Source: Haemonchus contortus
Lineage: Eukaryota > Nematoda > Chromadorea > Rhabditida > Trichostrongylidae
Length of the DNA: 64,000 nucleotides
Reading direction: 5' to 3'
Assembly: GCA_000469685.2 (NCBI GenBank)
Contig: LS997566.1
Span: 6,678,491 to 6,742,490 of the forward strand
In this document: positions 10,960-23,828 of the stretch, piece by piece
Layout: the number at the start of each line of letters is the position of its first letter
How positions within the stretch are numbered: the first letter of the stretch is position 1
Notes under the pieces: generated by a model
Seen by the model: the letters and a program-made list of their open reading frames with translations, nothing else
Databases searched by the model: none
What the model was told of the DNA's origin: nothing
Program-made: the position numbers and the translations under genes

Positions 10960-12692
10960 GCTGGTTGGAAGCAGAACCTATGCAAAAACCTTGATGTAAT
11001 TATATGAACGTTCAGCTTGCCTTCATTGCTCAACCCCTTTCCTTCAGCATCCTACTTGCTGCCTACACTGCCCCTTCTTCTTGGTTATTCCTCATTCAAC
11101 CTATCCATTCCTAGGCCTTTTGCACAGAGCTCTATGAAATGTTTTTTTTTAATTTTCACACCAATAGAACGGGTATCCTGAATTTTTTTCTATTGGACGT
11201 ATTACTCCCATTTGATTACTCTAACTGGGTTACTGCCAAGTTGAATTTAAAGCTTTGAAAGAAACCACAAAAGCTCAGCTTCTCTCAGTTCAATGGGAGG
11301 GCTCGCTTCCTGGCCAATTTTTTTGCCTATTCGGGTATGTCTGGCACCAACTGGTATACTTCAAAGAGGTAAATAGGTGATTTCCCTGAACAGTGAAGGG
11401 TAAATAACAGGCGTTCTTCAGAAGAGTTCGAAAGATATCAAAAAGAAAGCTTCAAGGAAAGAACGCTCATAAGGATGGCAAGCCCACTCCTTTCACATCT
11501 AAAACCCCACAAGTTGGGGCCTTGTCCTTCTTCACATTTTACTACACCAGTCATAATTTTACTAGCTTTTTTACCTTTTTCGTAAGCTCCGAACAACCTG
11601 TTCTTCGGAATTTATCAGGAATTTCTTCAACAAAAATTCACTTCCTACGCATTCCTCTACGAAATTGACGACGACATCTAGCCTTTTTGGTGTATTTGTT
11701 GTTATTGCTCTTTATGCTCGAACAATTCACTGGGACCCAATGAGAAAGATCGAATCCGACTGCTCGCCTCTTCCAAAGTACATATTTCGTTCCTTCATTC
11801 CTCCTTGAGTTAACAACAAAAACGGCCAGAACTAGAATTCTCGATGCAAACCACCTGTCTCCTCCGATTTCTCTGATTGCCTACTAACCTTCCTGGATGA
11901 CATCATATTTTTAAATCCCATCATATCCCAAAAAATCGTTGAACCCCATTGAGACGTAGTAAGGATGAGGAGGAGGGGAACTAGGCTGACGTATTTGCCT
12001 ACAAAAAATCATTTTACTCGAAAACTCTAGCTAAAACCCTATATTCAAACTTCAACAAAAAGACGAATAACTATATTTACGTCTGTTTCTACTCTCCACA
12101 GAACGTAGTAGGCAAACCAAATTTATCGGAGCTTTTTTTAGATAGGTAGTCAAAAATTTCCACGGCGCAGGTTATTTTTGACGTGGAGATGGAGGAAAAC
12201 TATGCAAGCTGATGGGGTTCAGATTCAACCGTTGAGGTCGAGCTCGCACTTTCAGCCGATCCATTTTTCCGATCGAAAATGCTGTTTACAGTTCTCATAA
12301 AGCTCCCAGTTCAGAAACCAAAAACATTCCCAGCCTGCTGTTGCATGAACTAAACGGAGTCTATGCGAATCCATGCGTTCGCCATGAAAGACCCATATAA
12401 GGATTTTGCATTGTGTTCAGGTTTTATCATAGACTCCTACCCTCATTTGCAGAAACAGCTTCCTCCATCCCTCTGCTCCCTCTGCTTCCTACCTAGGTAC
12501 CTAAAGAACTAGCTTTCGAAATTCTGTCAGCCAGGATGCGTATGGGAGCCTACGTCTGCTTTTTTTATATTATGCGTTTTGTCTCTTGCAAATATCAACA
12601 CCAGATGGCCTAATTAGGTTTCTGTTTACTGGATTCAGAGCAATGAATGGGTAGTGACGTACATCAAGCCCGCTTCTAGAGCCAGCTTCTCT
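10960..12692. other. Stretch with no recognisable gene
   Basis: AT-rich and stop-rich in all frames. No long open frame, TIR or tandem repeat stands out. Confidence 0.4.
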
Positions 12693-12840
12693 TCATGCCC
12701 TCACATTCAACGTCCATTCGGATTCACAGTTAAATTATGATGTGAATGTGACCTTTTGATGGTCAGCCAATGCGCAAATCAGTTTTTTACACTCCTAGAC
12801 TAGCATGATACCAATTGGCAGACCCGAAAAGTATGGGAAG
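12693..12840 (-). repeat. SINE-like repeat fragment (family 1), antisense
   Basis: The order CTCACATTCAACGTCCATTCGG, GGTCAGCCAATGCGCAAATCAG and CTCCTAGACTAGCATGATACC matches the tail-to-core order of family 1 read in reverse. It is degenerate. Confidence 0.45.
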
Positions 12841-13886
12841 CAAAATTGGCATGGAGTAACAACCAACCTAGACAGAGGACGCTGTCGGGTCGGAAAAAGG
12901 ACTACATGTGGCTTGATAAGGGCTCCCAAGCTGGCTCAGCTGACTTCCACGCCCAAAGGCGGACGAGATCTCAGACGACCTGTCAAGGCCGGAGAGGTTT
13001 CGCTATTTGCGCTAGGATTCCCACATTGAGTATGCTATCAGCTCATCACGGAGACAGTTATGCAGTAAAAGACATTTTTGCGCACTGTACTCAGCTGCAG
13101 GGAATGGCACACATTTGAAAACTCGTTCAAGCACCCTTCCATGCCATTTTTCGTCTTATTCTCGTCCATCCCAAATTTCTGCTTTGTTGGAGCCTTTTTT
13201 CTATCAAGGAATGCTCTGGCTTTACTACTTTCTCAACCTTCGCTTCGGTTAATCATCTTAATCTGGATACCCCAAAATTATAGCAAACTCTGCCTTCAAC
13301 GTAGATAGTTTATTCCTCAAAGACAGAAGATCTAAAAATGGTTTCCAATATCCGCACGTCATTGGGCGTTTCCAGGAAATTTTAAACGTCAGTGTTCAGG
13401 GCAATTTTCAAATTGCACCTGATGTGCATGTATGTAATTGCTGAGGAAGGATTTTCCAATTCAATTGGCGTTAAGTACTCCATAGACCATCTGCTAAAAG
13501 AACATAGAGCAAAAAGTTTCATTCCATGTAGCGAATGCTTCAAAGGGAATATTTGCCTCCCTCAGGGATGAACCGGGAGTAAAATCGGTAGAACTCTGGG
13601 GAGGGCAGCTTGGAGCTTCACTCCGTTCCGTTAATTCAAGCTCATGGAACACTTTGGTCAGCCAGACCTCTTCCTACCCTTCTCGCCTGCACGATATTAG
13701 TAAACATGGTTGAAGTATAATAGCCTTGGATTTGAGCAGTTTTTCCCACCGAAACCAATTGGAAGTACAATCAAATGTTTCTACGATTTCCACTGGAATC
13801 CAAATCAATGGCGTAACACCAAAATTGTCTGAAAGCTTTTTTCCTGTGCACACCTAAATCTTAGAGATGTCGAAGTGGCAAGTAAC

Positions 13887-13968
13887 GCCTACAGTCCCAG
13901 GTATTTCGAGGATCGAATCGAATGATACTCTCCGTGATCAACCGAGCCCACTATCCCATTAGACCCGT
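13887..13968 (-). repeat. tRNA-like head of a SINE-like repeat, antisense
   Basis: On the minus strand there is an A-box-like TGGGATAGTGGGCTCGGTTG. About 30 bases later comes a B-box-like CGATTCGATCCTCG. The sequence does not fold into a full tRNA cloverleaf with matched acceptor stem by eye, so I call it a SINE head rather than a tRNA gene. Confidence 0.4.
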
Positions 13969-15525
13969 CTGGGAGAAAAAAAGCCTCGATTTGTACATCA
14001 ACTGACCACAGAATATCATTGTCTAGGTCATGGGCATTATCTAAACGCTACCACGCTTCTGTATTGAAGTCAAGTGCTGTTTATATCCCTAAAAAACTTG
14101 ATCATTACCAAAAGACTCTAGTAAAGTCGGCATCAAGTTCAATCCTTTCTATAATATTCATAATTGCATCGGATAGAATAAATAAATGGTCAAGCGAAGG
14201 CAAGAGTTTCTGTGATTGATCTAGCCGTTCCATGTTGTCAAACTAGAGTATGTATCCTCTCAAATCGTGGGACGAGCCGATCCCTGATCTCTCTTGTGTC
14301 GATCGAGGCTCCAGCAGGTCCTTACACACTCTTTAGCTGTCGCCGGCATCTGTCAACACTGCAAATTATCTTCTGCTTCCTCCACGGACACTTCCGTCGC
14401 TCAAAGCGATCTTTACTTCAGCCTCCTCATGCTATCAAAACTCCTTATAGTAATTAGTTCTGCGAGATTCTCTTGACTCACTCATTACATTTCAAAGCAT
14501 AATTTTGCATATTATTATGTGGAGGTAAACAATGTTGAAAAATTGGCTTCCCCTCTGCCGATTGTGATGATCCCTACATTGCAGTTTCATTTTCTTTCGA
14601 TATTATACAAATGTGGATTAAAAGAATGAGTTTACACCCTCATTTGTTTGGTTGTTTATCAGTCCCTTACTAAGTTATCCTATCTTACGACTCTGATACC
14701 TGCCCCGGATGGAACCTTCCTTGACCTGGGTAGTTATCCAGCCCGATTCAATCCCCGGACTATGCGCGCGTGATAGGGCCCTACATGCAAGTACAACATC
14801 TGGGTCAACATAGTGAAGTTATCATCCTCGTCTTAAGTTTACTGCAATCCGAAGCTGCCATTGCAAACATCTCGTTCTCCTACCTAAGTAAGTACCCTTT
14901 TTATCCAGAGTAAATACTCTGGTAATGAGGTATCTTAAGTCTGAGGATGCTCTTTCGAGAAGGGTCCGGTTCGTTGCTCATTCCGAATATACCTTTCGCT
15001 GACCTGCTTCTCTCTGAATTTTGAATAGTATGGACTAAATGTTCTGAAAATATTTTATTTTTAAAATGGAAAAAAATGTGATCAATCGCTCACTTGATGT
15101 AAAGCATATGCTTACACCACATGAGCCTCGTTCTTGAGCATAACTCTGGAATGAATTACTCAGCCTCGCCTTTATACAGTGCCACTAGCTTATTAGCTTC
15201 CTGGAATGCTATGGTCCTACAGCTTTCCATACGTAGTAGTGAACTTCTATCAAATTCCAAATGAGGTTCATAATAAGTTAGAGCAAAATTTTCTCAGCTT
15301 TTTTTTTCATATTACTAGACTCTGTTGGGTGATGAAAGCTCAAGCCCTCCTCTTCACTGGCTAGTAATGACCTTATGGGAGACGGTCAAGGTATTATTAT
15401 ATTTAGCTATGCAGTGAAGAAGTAACTCGATCAAAGCTGTACTTTAAGCCAAAAGAACTTCAAAATATCCTTGTGGGAAATCTTCACTGTACTATGTATA
15501 GCATTGCACTGGGTAAGTTAGTCAA

Positions 15526-15650
15526 AGCTGCACTAATAGCTCAGAGAACTGACTCTTCGGAGTAGTAGGAGATGCACTATTGGCTCAAAGAACTGACCCT
15601 CAGAAGTAGTCGGAGCTGCACTATGTTCTTAGAGAACTGTCCTTTCAGAG
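15526..15650 (+). repeat. 44-bp tandem repeat, about 2.8 copies
   Basis: Units 15526-15569, 15570-15613 and 15614-15650 share an AGCTGCACTA start and an AGAGAACTG middle, with an AGTAGT-type ending in the first two. They have about 75-85% identity by eye. A more diverged copy may precede them (15430-15525). Confidence 0.75.
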
Positions 15651-16020
15651 CTTTTTCTCCTAGAAGTTTCACTTAGTGATGCTTTCCAGTCCACTCTACT
15701 CTACTAAATTAAGGACTATGTACTTCGGCGGCATTGCCCTGAGTCATGCGGGTAGCAAAAACAGGGCGCACTCATGGCCAAATTTTGCAAAGTGTTGGAT
15801 ACACTCCAAATTTGGAATTTGAAGTTAGCTCTAGGAGCGTTGCTACAATCAACGATTGAACCGATTCGAGGCGAAGGAGAAATCATTGTTTACTCGGGCG
15901 GTTCCGAAGTTCTTGTCCAACAAGCCAAGTGGTCAAGCCTATGCTACCACTTTCGCTGTCTGGGATTTCTCGTGACAACACCTCCGATCTGCATAAACCC
16001 AGTAACTTTCAAACCTTCTC

Positions 16021-16085
16021 GTCAATAAAACTCAATAAAACTTCAATAAAACTCACATAAATAAATAAGTTCAATAAAACTTGTA
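16021..16085 (+). repeat. CAATAAAACT short tandem repeat
   Basis: Four or more imperfect copies of CAATAAAACT with interspersed AAATAAATAA form an AT-rich low-complexity patch. Confidence 0.7.
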
Positions 16086-16337
16086 ATTAAGGGATTCAAT
16101 ACCATTCGAGCCAGTGGATCATGAAACGGGGGGGGGGGGAGCTTCGATCCAAAGGTCTCCTGCGCGGTCGCAAATTCTTACCGTAGGATTGAGGCCCAGA
16201 ATTACTGTAAGACTATGGATTCGCACTAACCTTCTACTTTCATTCGATGCAGCTGCAGCTTTCAAGTGCGCAGGAGGGAAAGTAGTGACAAGCGGCGCTC
16301 AATCACATTCGAATGGTGCAAGGCTCAACCTTTGCGC

Positions 16338-16432
16338 GGTACTGGCCGAACCTTCCATCCCTCTGGAGTCGCCTAGTTGGTACCAGACTAGTCTCGAAGT
16401 ATGAGGGCACCGGCTCGTACATCCTTTGCAAG
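16338..16432 (+). repeat. SINE-like repeat fragment (family 1), sense
   Basis: CCATCCCTCTGGAGTCG, TTGGTACCAGACTAGTCTCG and CGGCTCGTACATC match the conserved core of the family seen at 54130-54235. Overlapping minus-strand frames of 123 and 129 codons cross this repeat and are not taken as genes. Confidence 0.6.
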
Positions 16433-17344
16433 CCATGAAGTGACGAGTTTGTAAGAAAACCTGGGAAGGCGAGGTTAGCTGTTGAGTCAAATCGGTGAGG
16501 TAACGCTGCTGAGCCAACGATTGCATACTGTGAAGCCATAGAGAGAATTTCAAACCACTCGTTGCGAAAGGTACTGTTGTTCGACTGTTTACAAAGAAAT
16601 ACATTTCGCAAGGTTGCATTCCGAAAGGCATCTTTAGATCTAGCGATACATATCCTCCGACCAAGACCACTAATATTCATATAGCCTTGCATAATTACGA
16701 TTTACATAGTTATTTGGTAGGACTGCTCAAAGCAATAATTAAAATATTCGTATTAAATCGAACCAAAGAGATATCGACTCCAAAATCTGTTCAGTGAAAC
16801 TTGCACTTTGCAAATTTTTATCCGATGCTCGTGATTAGTAGTACGTACATTTAAACCCAGATCGTAGCTGCATAAATTCAAAGCACTTCGAATTTTCATT
16901 AAAAATTTACGAATTTTCCACTTTACCAACTCCCTCTGTCACCATCATCGGTGTTCCATATTCCAGGAAAACTCGAAACTTATCTGGGATTTCCATTCTG
17001 ATGAATGCTCTCTTTCAAGTGTGAATCATTGATGCTTCCATTCAAAAGTCGTCTTCTAAAATGCCTTCGGCCATTATTCGTCTTTATTTGCTCATGATCC
17101 TGGAGGGAAGTGCGTGAGTGCTGCTATTGTGGTGCTATTTTCACTTTGGAGTAGAATTTCAATGGAAGAGTCTAGACAGCAATTAGGCCGCGCCATGCCC
17201 CATAGACGTTGGCTTTTTTCCTCCTTATTTTCATCTTTTCTCGGAAACCATTATCCGTTGAGCAGAACGAGCTGAGCCACACAGGAAAAATTTTAAAAAA
17301 CATATTACTTATATTGTATAATACTGCTATACTGTTACTGTTTT

Positions 17345-17813
17345 TATTATTCACCCTTTCCCCATTCCCCCACAGGATGCATTTGAGGCCCCCGCGTATA
17401 CCATTTCTGGCACTATTAGGTCGGAAAACGGCCTAGTTAGGGAGTTATAAGGGCTCAAAGATTGGCCTGTTTCACCGGCGTTATAGAGGCTGCATCGATC
17501 ACAAGGTAACCCATGTAGGAACTTCAAACAACTTGTCGTGACCCATAGGGACGGTGAAGGACAGTTCTGTACAGTTCTGGCTTGATGTAGTCAGCTCTTT
17601 GTGCAATTGCACAACTGAAATCTCGTCCGAATACCCCTTGTTATTTCCGTCATATCAATCTCGTCCAACCTCAATTTTCCCTACTTTTGAGGAGCCATAT
17701 TTTTCTCGAAATTCTCTCGCTTTCGCTACTACCGATGAACTATTCCCAATCTATACTTCCGCTTTTCGAATAAAAACGGGTGCTTCAGAATTATCGTGAA
17801 CTGTGCTCTTAAA
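17345..17813 (-). mobile_element. ~470-bp element (family 2, copy B), inverted relative to copy A
   Basis: It shares the terminus TTATCGTGAACTGTGCTCTT and interior blocks with copy A at 7672-8160 (GGCCCCCGCGTATACC, CAACTTGTCGTGACCCATAG, CTCTTTGTGCAATTGC), in the opposite orientation about 10 kb away. The other terminal repeat is not recognisable, so this copy is probably truncated. Confidence 0.65.
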
Positions 17814-18332
17814 TACGTTACAAGGAACGAATACCGGATCGACATACGTTTGTGCCAACAGCTTACTCATATCGCTCAGGCTCCCACTCTATAATTTGGT
17901 TTATCCTCCTACTTCGTGACCACATAGTTCTGCTTCATAACCAAAAGGTTCCTGAAGAAGGGCGTCTACAGTCATCACGTGGGCAAACTCCTCAACTTTT
18001 GTGATTTGGAGTGGAACTCGAATACGTGGCTAGTTGGGATGTTCCTTATGCCTGTTGATTTTCCTTCTCCTTTCTCCTTGTTTTTCTTTCCTTCACTTTT
18101 TTCCAAGTTATGGGCATCTCGAAAAATCCTTCTATCTCAGGGGAAAAAAAAATTGAAAGACTGAATAAGCAGTAATCAGACTCCATATTCTTCGAAACGA
18201 GCCAAATACTCAATGGGCAATAGAATCAACGAACTTTTTCTAGGAATGTCCTTCATATCTTCTTTTCTACGTGAGAACTACCCACTTACTTTGCATGGGT
18301 GTACTTACTTTGCATAGGTGATCTATAGGATT

Positions 18333-18368
18333 ACGCAAGCAGATTTCATTAATGAAGTCTGCTTGCGT
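18333..18368. repeat. Near-perfect 36-bp palindrome
   Basis: The half ACGCAAGCAGATTTCATT is followed directly by AATGAAGTCTGCTTGCGT, its reverse complement with a single mismatch. There is no T-run after it, and it lies far from any recognised gene. It may be a remnant of paired transposon ends or simply a hairpin. Confidence 0.85.
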
Positions 18369-19432
18369 AGTATCATGCCGTTCCACTTATCAACGGGGCG
18401 CGGAGAAGCTCACTCAATATGTATTACTCGCACTCTTTCCTTCTCTATGGGGAAGACTTCCCCGTGAAACCCTGTCTGAGTGTCCCCCTAGATAGATAAT
18501 CTACAAAGAACATTTCTAAGTAATGGCTCGGAATGATGACGACCCATAGAGGTTGAGTGAAAAATGAATCCTTGCTGGTATATCCACCCTGTGAAAGCTG
18601 TGTTCATCCTGTATTTGCAAACTTTACATAAATAGCCTTAACAAACGTTTATAGTAAGGGAAAGTAGGTATTATTAGCTTGACAGGCCCTAGTTATATCC
18701 ATTTTACCCTTTTCTTTTCTATTTTTCCAAAAAGTGCTATATGTATCGCTTGTTTTTACTTTATGTGCAACTTTGTTTATTGATTCCCTCGCAATGTGCA
18801 ACTTTTCGATGTTGCCAGTAATTACCCGAGTAAAAGCCTCACATTACGAATGTGAGCCTACTGATGATGCCATATTCATTAGTCCCCTTTCCATTTGAAT
18901 GCAATACATTAAAGAAAAGGGATAAGAAAAATGTTGCGTACTTTATTCCTTTCAAACTGGTGTCGCCTCCTCAAAAGGACAAGTCACTTGAGTTCACTTG
19001 ATAAAATGAATCGAAGGAGATCTTTCTGAGGACTCTAAATCATCTTTCCTTTTGAACTTGAGTTCTCCGTTCGAAATCCGATTACTCTTGTCCGCATCTT
19101 ACTGATGAGCGAATAAGGAAGATACCCTAACGAGGGGTTCGGGTTCCCGTTTTGAGGGCATCTACTGGGTGGAAGGGCATCTAGTGGGTTCGCAGTCAGA
19201 ATTTTTTTTTGTAAGTGATTAGTGGTATTTACTGGCTTGCCAATTGTTATATTCATGAATTATTTGGTTATATTCTTTATTTTTTTGCTGGCATTACTTT
19301 TCTTAATTATAATAAGTATTATTACTTATCCAGTTGGAATGGCCGACTATAAACTTAAGGCAACCCGAAGAATATTTTGGTAGTCCACTTAGTTGTCAGT
19401 TCATTTTTTATACAGACCTCGAAGGTCTGCTC

Positions 19433-19468
19433 CATCATCCAATCACCTTCCATCATCCAATCACCTTC
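19433..19468 (+). repeat. 18-bp perfect tandem duplication
   Basis: CATCATCCAATCACCTTC occurs twice in a row without mismatch, consistent with a recent slippage duplication. Confidence 0.85.
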
Positions 19469-21141
19469 CTTCGGAAGCAACAGATAAATTTTTAACGAGT
19501 TACTGAACTACATTCTCCTTTTATTTAATGTTTTTATGGTAATAGGGTGCAGGTGCTTTTGCCCACCCAAGAACTGTTAGGTTCTTTGGAGCCATAATGA
19601 AAAGACACTGAAAAAAAGCAAACCAAACGGGAAGTCGTGACCCTTTTTTCCTACTTGGGACATGTACTTTTAAGCTATATATTTTCATTTTCTATTTTTG
19701 CAGCCTTAATGTTTACTTAGAAAAGAATTCAATTTTCTTTCTCAATCCTCCTAAGGCTGCTGGAACGATACGGGCCCCGTCTGATCAAATAATTTATCGT
19801 TCTGTTTCGCATATTTGCCGGTGTATCAATCAGTAGGTAATGCGCGACTCAACCTTAAACTTACCAAAGCCAAAGTATTGAAGCCCCTCCCCCTTTATTT
19901 AGATCTTTGCCTATGAAAGCTTCATCCGATCATTTTCGTACCAATATTCCAAAAAATTAGGAAAGGAAATATTACATTGTTCACTCTGGTGATGGCTCGT
20001 AACCAGTTGCATGGCTTTTCCTCATTTAAGAATCGCCTGAGCCAAATCATTGTTAAGAAAAAAACACTGTCTATGATTTCTTTTATTGCGACGTTTATGA
20101 AAATTGAGCATGGAGGCCTTACCTATGTTTACTTGGATATTGGCTTATAGCCAACTGCGTAGCTTATCCTTATCTGAAGCTTATAAACGTTAATCCTTTA
20201 GATTTTCGAGTATTACACGCCCCTGCTGTCTGCTCGAGGTAGCAAACTTTGTATGTTCATGGAAGGCACCTGTCTAGCATCTAGGCCAAACCAGTCAGGG
20301 CTTTAGCTATAGAATTGCAAGTATCTTCATCCTCTTAATCAGTAGTTCAATGGATATTCTCAGCAAAAGCCGTCAGGACATCGAGGCCTAACCCTAGCCC
20401 TATACCTACCATATAACCTGGATATGTTTAGATCCATCAATCTATTCGTACCAACGTGAAACAGCGTGAGATAGCTTGGCCTGAACAACTGCCACGAGTG
20501 CACGTACATGCGTGTGTGGCCAGCTGTCCGCTGTCCTGACATTATCATGCCACTGATGATCTTTAACTAGCAATTTCTGTGAGAGTCATGAAACTTCTGA
20601 ATAGCACAATAACAAACACTTTTTCTCTGGCTTCATCTCTTCTCTAAGAATGCGCCATTCATTCCACACCCTTTTAGAATTCTATTGGCGTTTGTATGTA
20701 GACATTAGCCTTACAAAATGATTACTGAGTCGTTCAATTTCGAAATTTTTATGGCCGCTTAGACAGGGATGATCAAGCAACGGTTTCGGAAGCTGAGCAA
20801 AGTCTGATTGACGTGGGCGATTTCTGATCCGAAACGGTTCGGCTGCGTCACTATGAGTCTGACAGAGGCGTACAGTTTCACCTCCTTATCCTAGATTTTT
20901 TGAACTTACCTATTCAAAAGGTTTGAAAGATTGAAGGTTTTTCTAGGTAGAAGTTCGTGATTTGACTTTCGATATTTCTAGGTTCGAGTTCGAGATAATA
21001 TGAAATATATGAAATATAGCCGCATCTAGGCCTTCTGATACTCAGCTCAATAAAGTATTGGGGATTTCATTCGTGCCCTCGTTCATTTCAACTTATTTCG
21101 TTTCCTTTTTTTTGATTTTCGTCCTTTCCTCTCCCCTTCAG

Positions 21142-21210
21142 AAAGCGCACCTGGTCAAATCACCTACATCCAAGGTCCTGGAAAACCGCAATTCGAGTTG
21201 AAGAAAATTG
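21142..21210 (+). CDS. Isolated exon candidate, unrecognised
   Basis: A T/C-rich tract ending CCCCTTCAG is followed by 69 bases and then GTACCT. One frame reads SAPGQITYIQGPGKPQFE and LKKI without a stop, with balanced codon use. No adjoining exon could be linked in phase. It is not recognised as a family, and chance is possible. Confidence 0.25.
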
Positions 21211-23010
21211 GTACCTAGCGTTGCCATCGGCTTCAGCACATGCTTAAATGTACCGCTTGATTTCTATCAAGCTGTTATTGCTTAACAAGGTTGAAGTGTT
21301 GATTAGTGCTTCTGAAGTGCGGAAGGTAAAATGAATCATTGAAATTCAACTAGTGAAAATGGCTGTCATTTTTTGATTGATCTGTGGTTACTAAATGTCA
21401 AAGAAACTGGGTACTTGAAAGCTCTGCCTTAGCGATATTCCGTATTACCTAGGAATATCACTTATCATACAATTTCGGATTCATTTTCACTGTTTTGGTA
21501 TCCTTTCTATTACCCGTTTGGTAACATTCACTTGTGAAATTCGAATGCATTGAGTTGGTCATCAGTTGGGGTTGGGTTTAGTTAGGACCGGCGAAGCTGC
21601 TTGCAGGGGAACGAGCTCTCTTGAAGAACTGTAACTTGGTTGGTCTTGGCCCTGAACCTTGGTTTGCAGTATCAACCAAAAGTTCTTCAGTGAGACCGTC
21701 CACACTCATTTTTATCATTCCATCTTTTTGGTTGCTCCACGTTCTCCAGACTGAATATTTCAAGATCTACTGCTTAGTGATTGAATTGAATCGTGAATAT
21801 TCCAATTCCTCTACGACCGTAATTCTGCACAGCAGACGATCATTGATGCCTTCAGAGAGGCTTTTAAGCATTTCTTCGGTTACGACAACAACCAGAGAGG
21901 TTAACTTTTTAGGGCTACCCACCTGGTCAACTGAAGCCAGACGGCTGCAATTCTTTAAAAGTCAACCGTCTAAACAAATGTGTATTAGCGGCCTGTATCA
22001 TTTCAGTCAGGGTTGCGTTCCATTATAATAGCGTAACTCGGATTGAAGATGGTATCAGCTGAAGATGTGCTACCCTCGGTATTATTAATTATCAAGCAGA
22101 CTCGTCGCCAGGACCCACACCCCGTGCATTTTCTTTGTTTTTGCAATCATCCTCATTAAATAGCTGAAAAATGTGTCTAGCGCTGTGGCGAGAAAAAATC
22201 TAATTTTGAATGTTTTCAAAAAAAAGGCTAATCAATAGCTGGTTGGTTGGAATAACAACATAGACATCCAGTGGCGATTACTGAATCCAATTATTCCGAG
22301 CTCTTTCAATAGGAGCACCAGCTGTTGGATCTGACGAGTTCATTAATTTCTTGTGTGGGAATATATTGGGAATGACGAAGGTCTACCACAATTCCTACAA
22401 TTGTTTTTCACACTGATCACTTGTATTAATCTATTTTGGATTATAATTTGCAGGCAGACTGCTGGAAAAGTGATAAAAAACATAGTTTTTATCCAAAGGT
22501 TCTCAGAACTGGAGCCGCCTAGGAGACGAATTTTCGCAGTTAAGGCTTTCTGCGGCTGCTATATGCTCAGATAGGCCTACTCAAAAGTCAGTTTAATAAG
22601 CAGAAGTCATATTTCAAAAACAGTTCAGCCGTAGACGAGCAATAGCGGAGATACTGTAGGCGGTGGAGACACCATGTGCTACTCTTAGCACTTTCGAATT
22701 AATTGGACCAACGTGAACACGTCCTCCATACTGCTTGTATTTGTTGACATTTTATAATCAGACGTGTTCTGGATCACGAAAACATCGTTGTGAACATTAG
22801 TTTCCACAACTAAATCATTGTAAAAGCCAACTGTCCATTAAAATGTCTATGTAGTCCTCCATAGAATCGAAGTATGTGGCGCATCTCAGAGCGAACCGTA
22901 CATCTTTGAACCCACCCTTTTTTTGATTTTTGATAAATTTTTGTTAACGAGTATTTGTTATGAATTCAACAATGTTTTCTCGAGTGAGTGAGGTATTGAG
23001 TCTTCGCTAT

Positions 23011-23272
23011 TATCGATCCCTTTGGAATGCGCCACGCATTCAATTTCCATTCGGAATCGTAGATGCGTTCGAATGGGGACCATAAAATGAATTACTGTGG
23101 CTATGCGCTGTGAACTCAGTTCTACAATCTTCTCAGACAAGTGTGGTGCCCTAACAAACCTTTTGGAGAGGGAAGGCTTAGAATTCTTGGCTATGTATCA
23201 GTCCGAGATTCGATCCGAGACCATCCGGTGCCATACTGCTCCTTTTTGCCACTGCACCACATTCAGCTGTTT
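23011..23272 (-). repeat. SINE-like repeat copy (family 1) with tRNA-like head, antisense
   Basis: On the minus strand a head with A-box-like TGGTGCAGTGGCAAAAAGG and B-box-like GGATCGAATCTCGGAC is followed by less conserved sequence. The tail ends ATTCCGAATGGAAATTGAAT GCGTGGCGCATTCC. This copy shows the A-box and B-box best. Confidence 0.65.
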
Positions 23273-23558
23273 CAATTGACCGCGAACTTTTGAGCTCTGC
23301 TTGCCCTTAACCCTAACTTTGGTAGTTTCCTCTTCGACATAATCTCTTTGAAGAGGCAGGTTCTACAGAACCCATTCCTCCCACTTTTAACTTTACCAAG
23401 GCTTAGCTGTTGATTACACGAATCGCAATGGCAAACCTAGGACTACTGTCAGGATTCACTACGAACGGAATAATTACATTTGTAATACTTTAAAAATTCT
23501 TAAAAGTTCAAGTCGTGGGTGAGTTTCCCAACTTCTTCTCCATTTCACGACTTAAATC

Positions 23559-23828
23559 TTACATATTACTAGCGTAGAACCTCTTATACTTGAAATAGTT
23601 TATCAATCTAAATTTTCTCAACGATAAATCAATTTTCTCGTTGCTTGTGTGAAGTGGCCACTTCGCACCTCTGTTTTCCACCCGTGCTCTCAAACAACAC
23701 AACCTAATTTCCCCTTGTTTTGCATACGCTTCACTTCCTTTTCTCAGAGTTAGCTCTACGTAAGAATTACCTGAATTCTTTATTAGTTCCATTGAAATTT
23801 TCCAAGGTTTTATAGCATTACCTATCAA
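23559..23828 (-). other. Uncharacterised 89-codon open frame
   Basis: The minus-strand frame reads through KPWKISMELIKNSGNSY and EAYAKQGEIRLCC with plausible codon use but no recognised motif. It could be an exon, but flanking splice sites are weak. Confidence 0.15.

Larger units (their letters stand above)
17814..21141. other. Stretch with repeats but no recognisable gene
   Basis: It contains a short direct duplication at 18285-18321 (CTTACTTTGCATGGGTG), the palindrome at 18333-18368, an 18-bp duplication at 19433-19468 (CATCATCCAATCACCTTC twice) and a short SINE-tail-like fragment at 20648-20715. No gene was recognised. Confidence 0.4.

Noticed and set aside
13887..13968. Possible tRNA gene on the minus strand
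   Set aside because: A- and B-box-like words are present, but no paired 7-bp acceptor stem or clear anticodon arm could be built. It fits the SINE-like head better.
16299..16692. Two overlapping minus-strand frames of 123 and 129 codons
   Set aside because: They overlap each other in different frames and run through a SINE-like fragment. No motif.
23195..23272. Possible tRNA gene on the minus strand
   Set aside because: A/B boxes are good but the anticodon and acceptor stems do not pair. The sequence continues into the repeat body.
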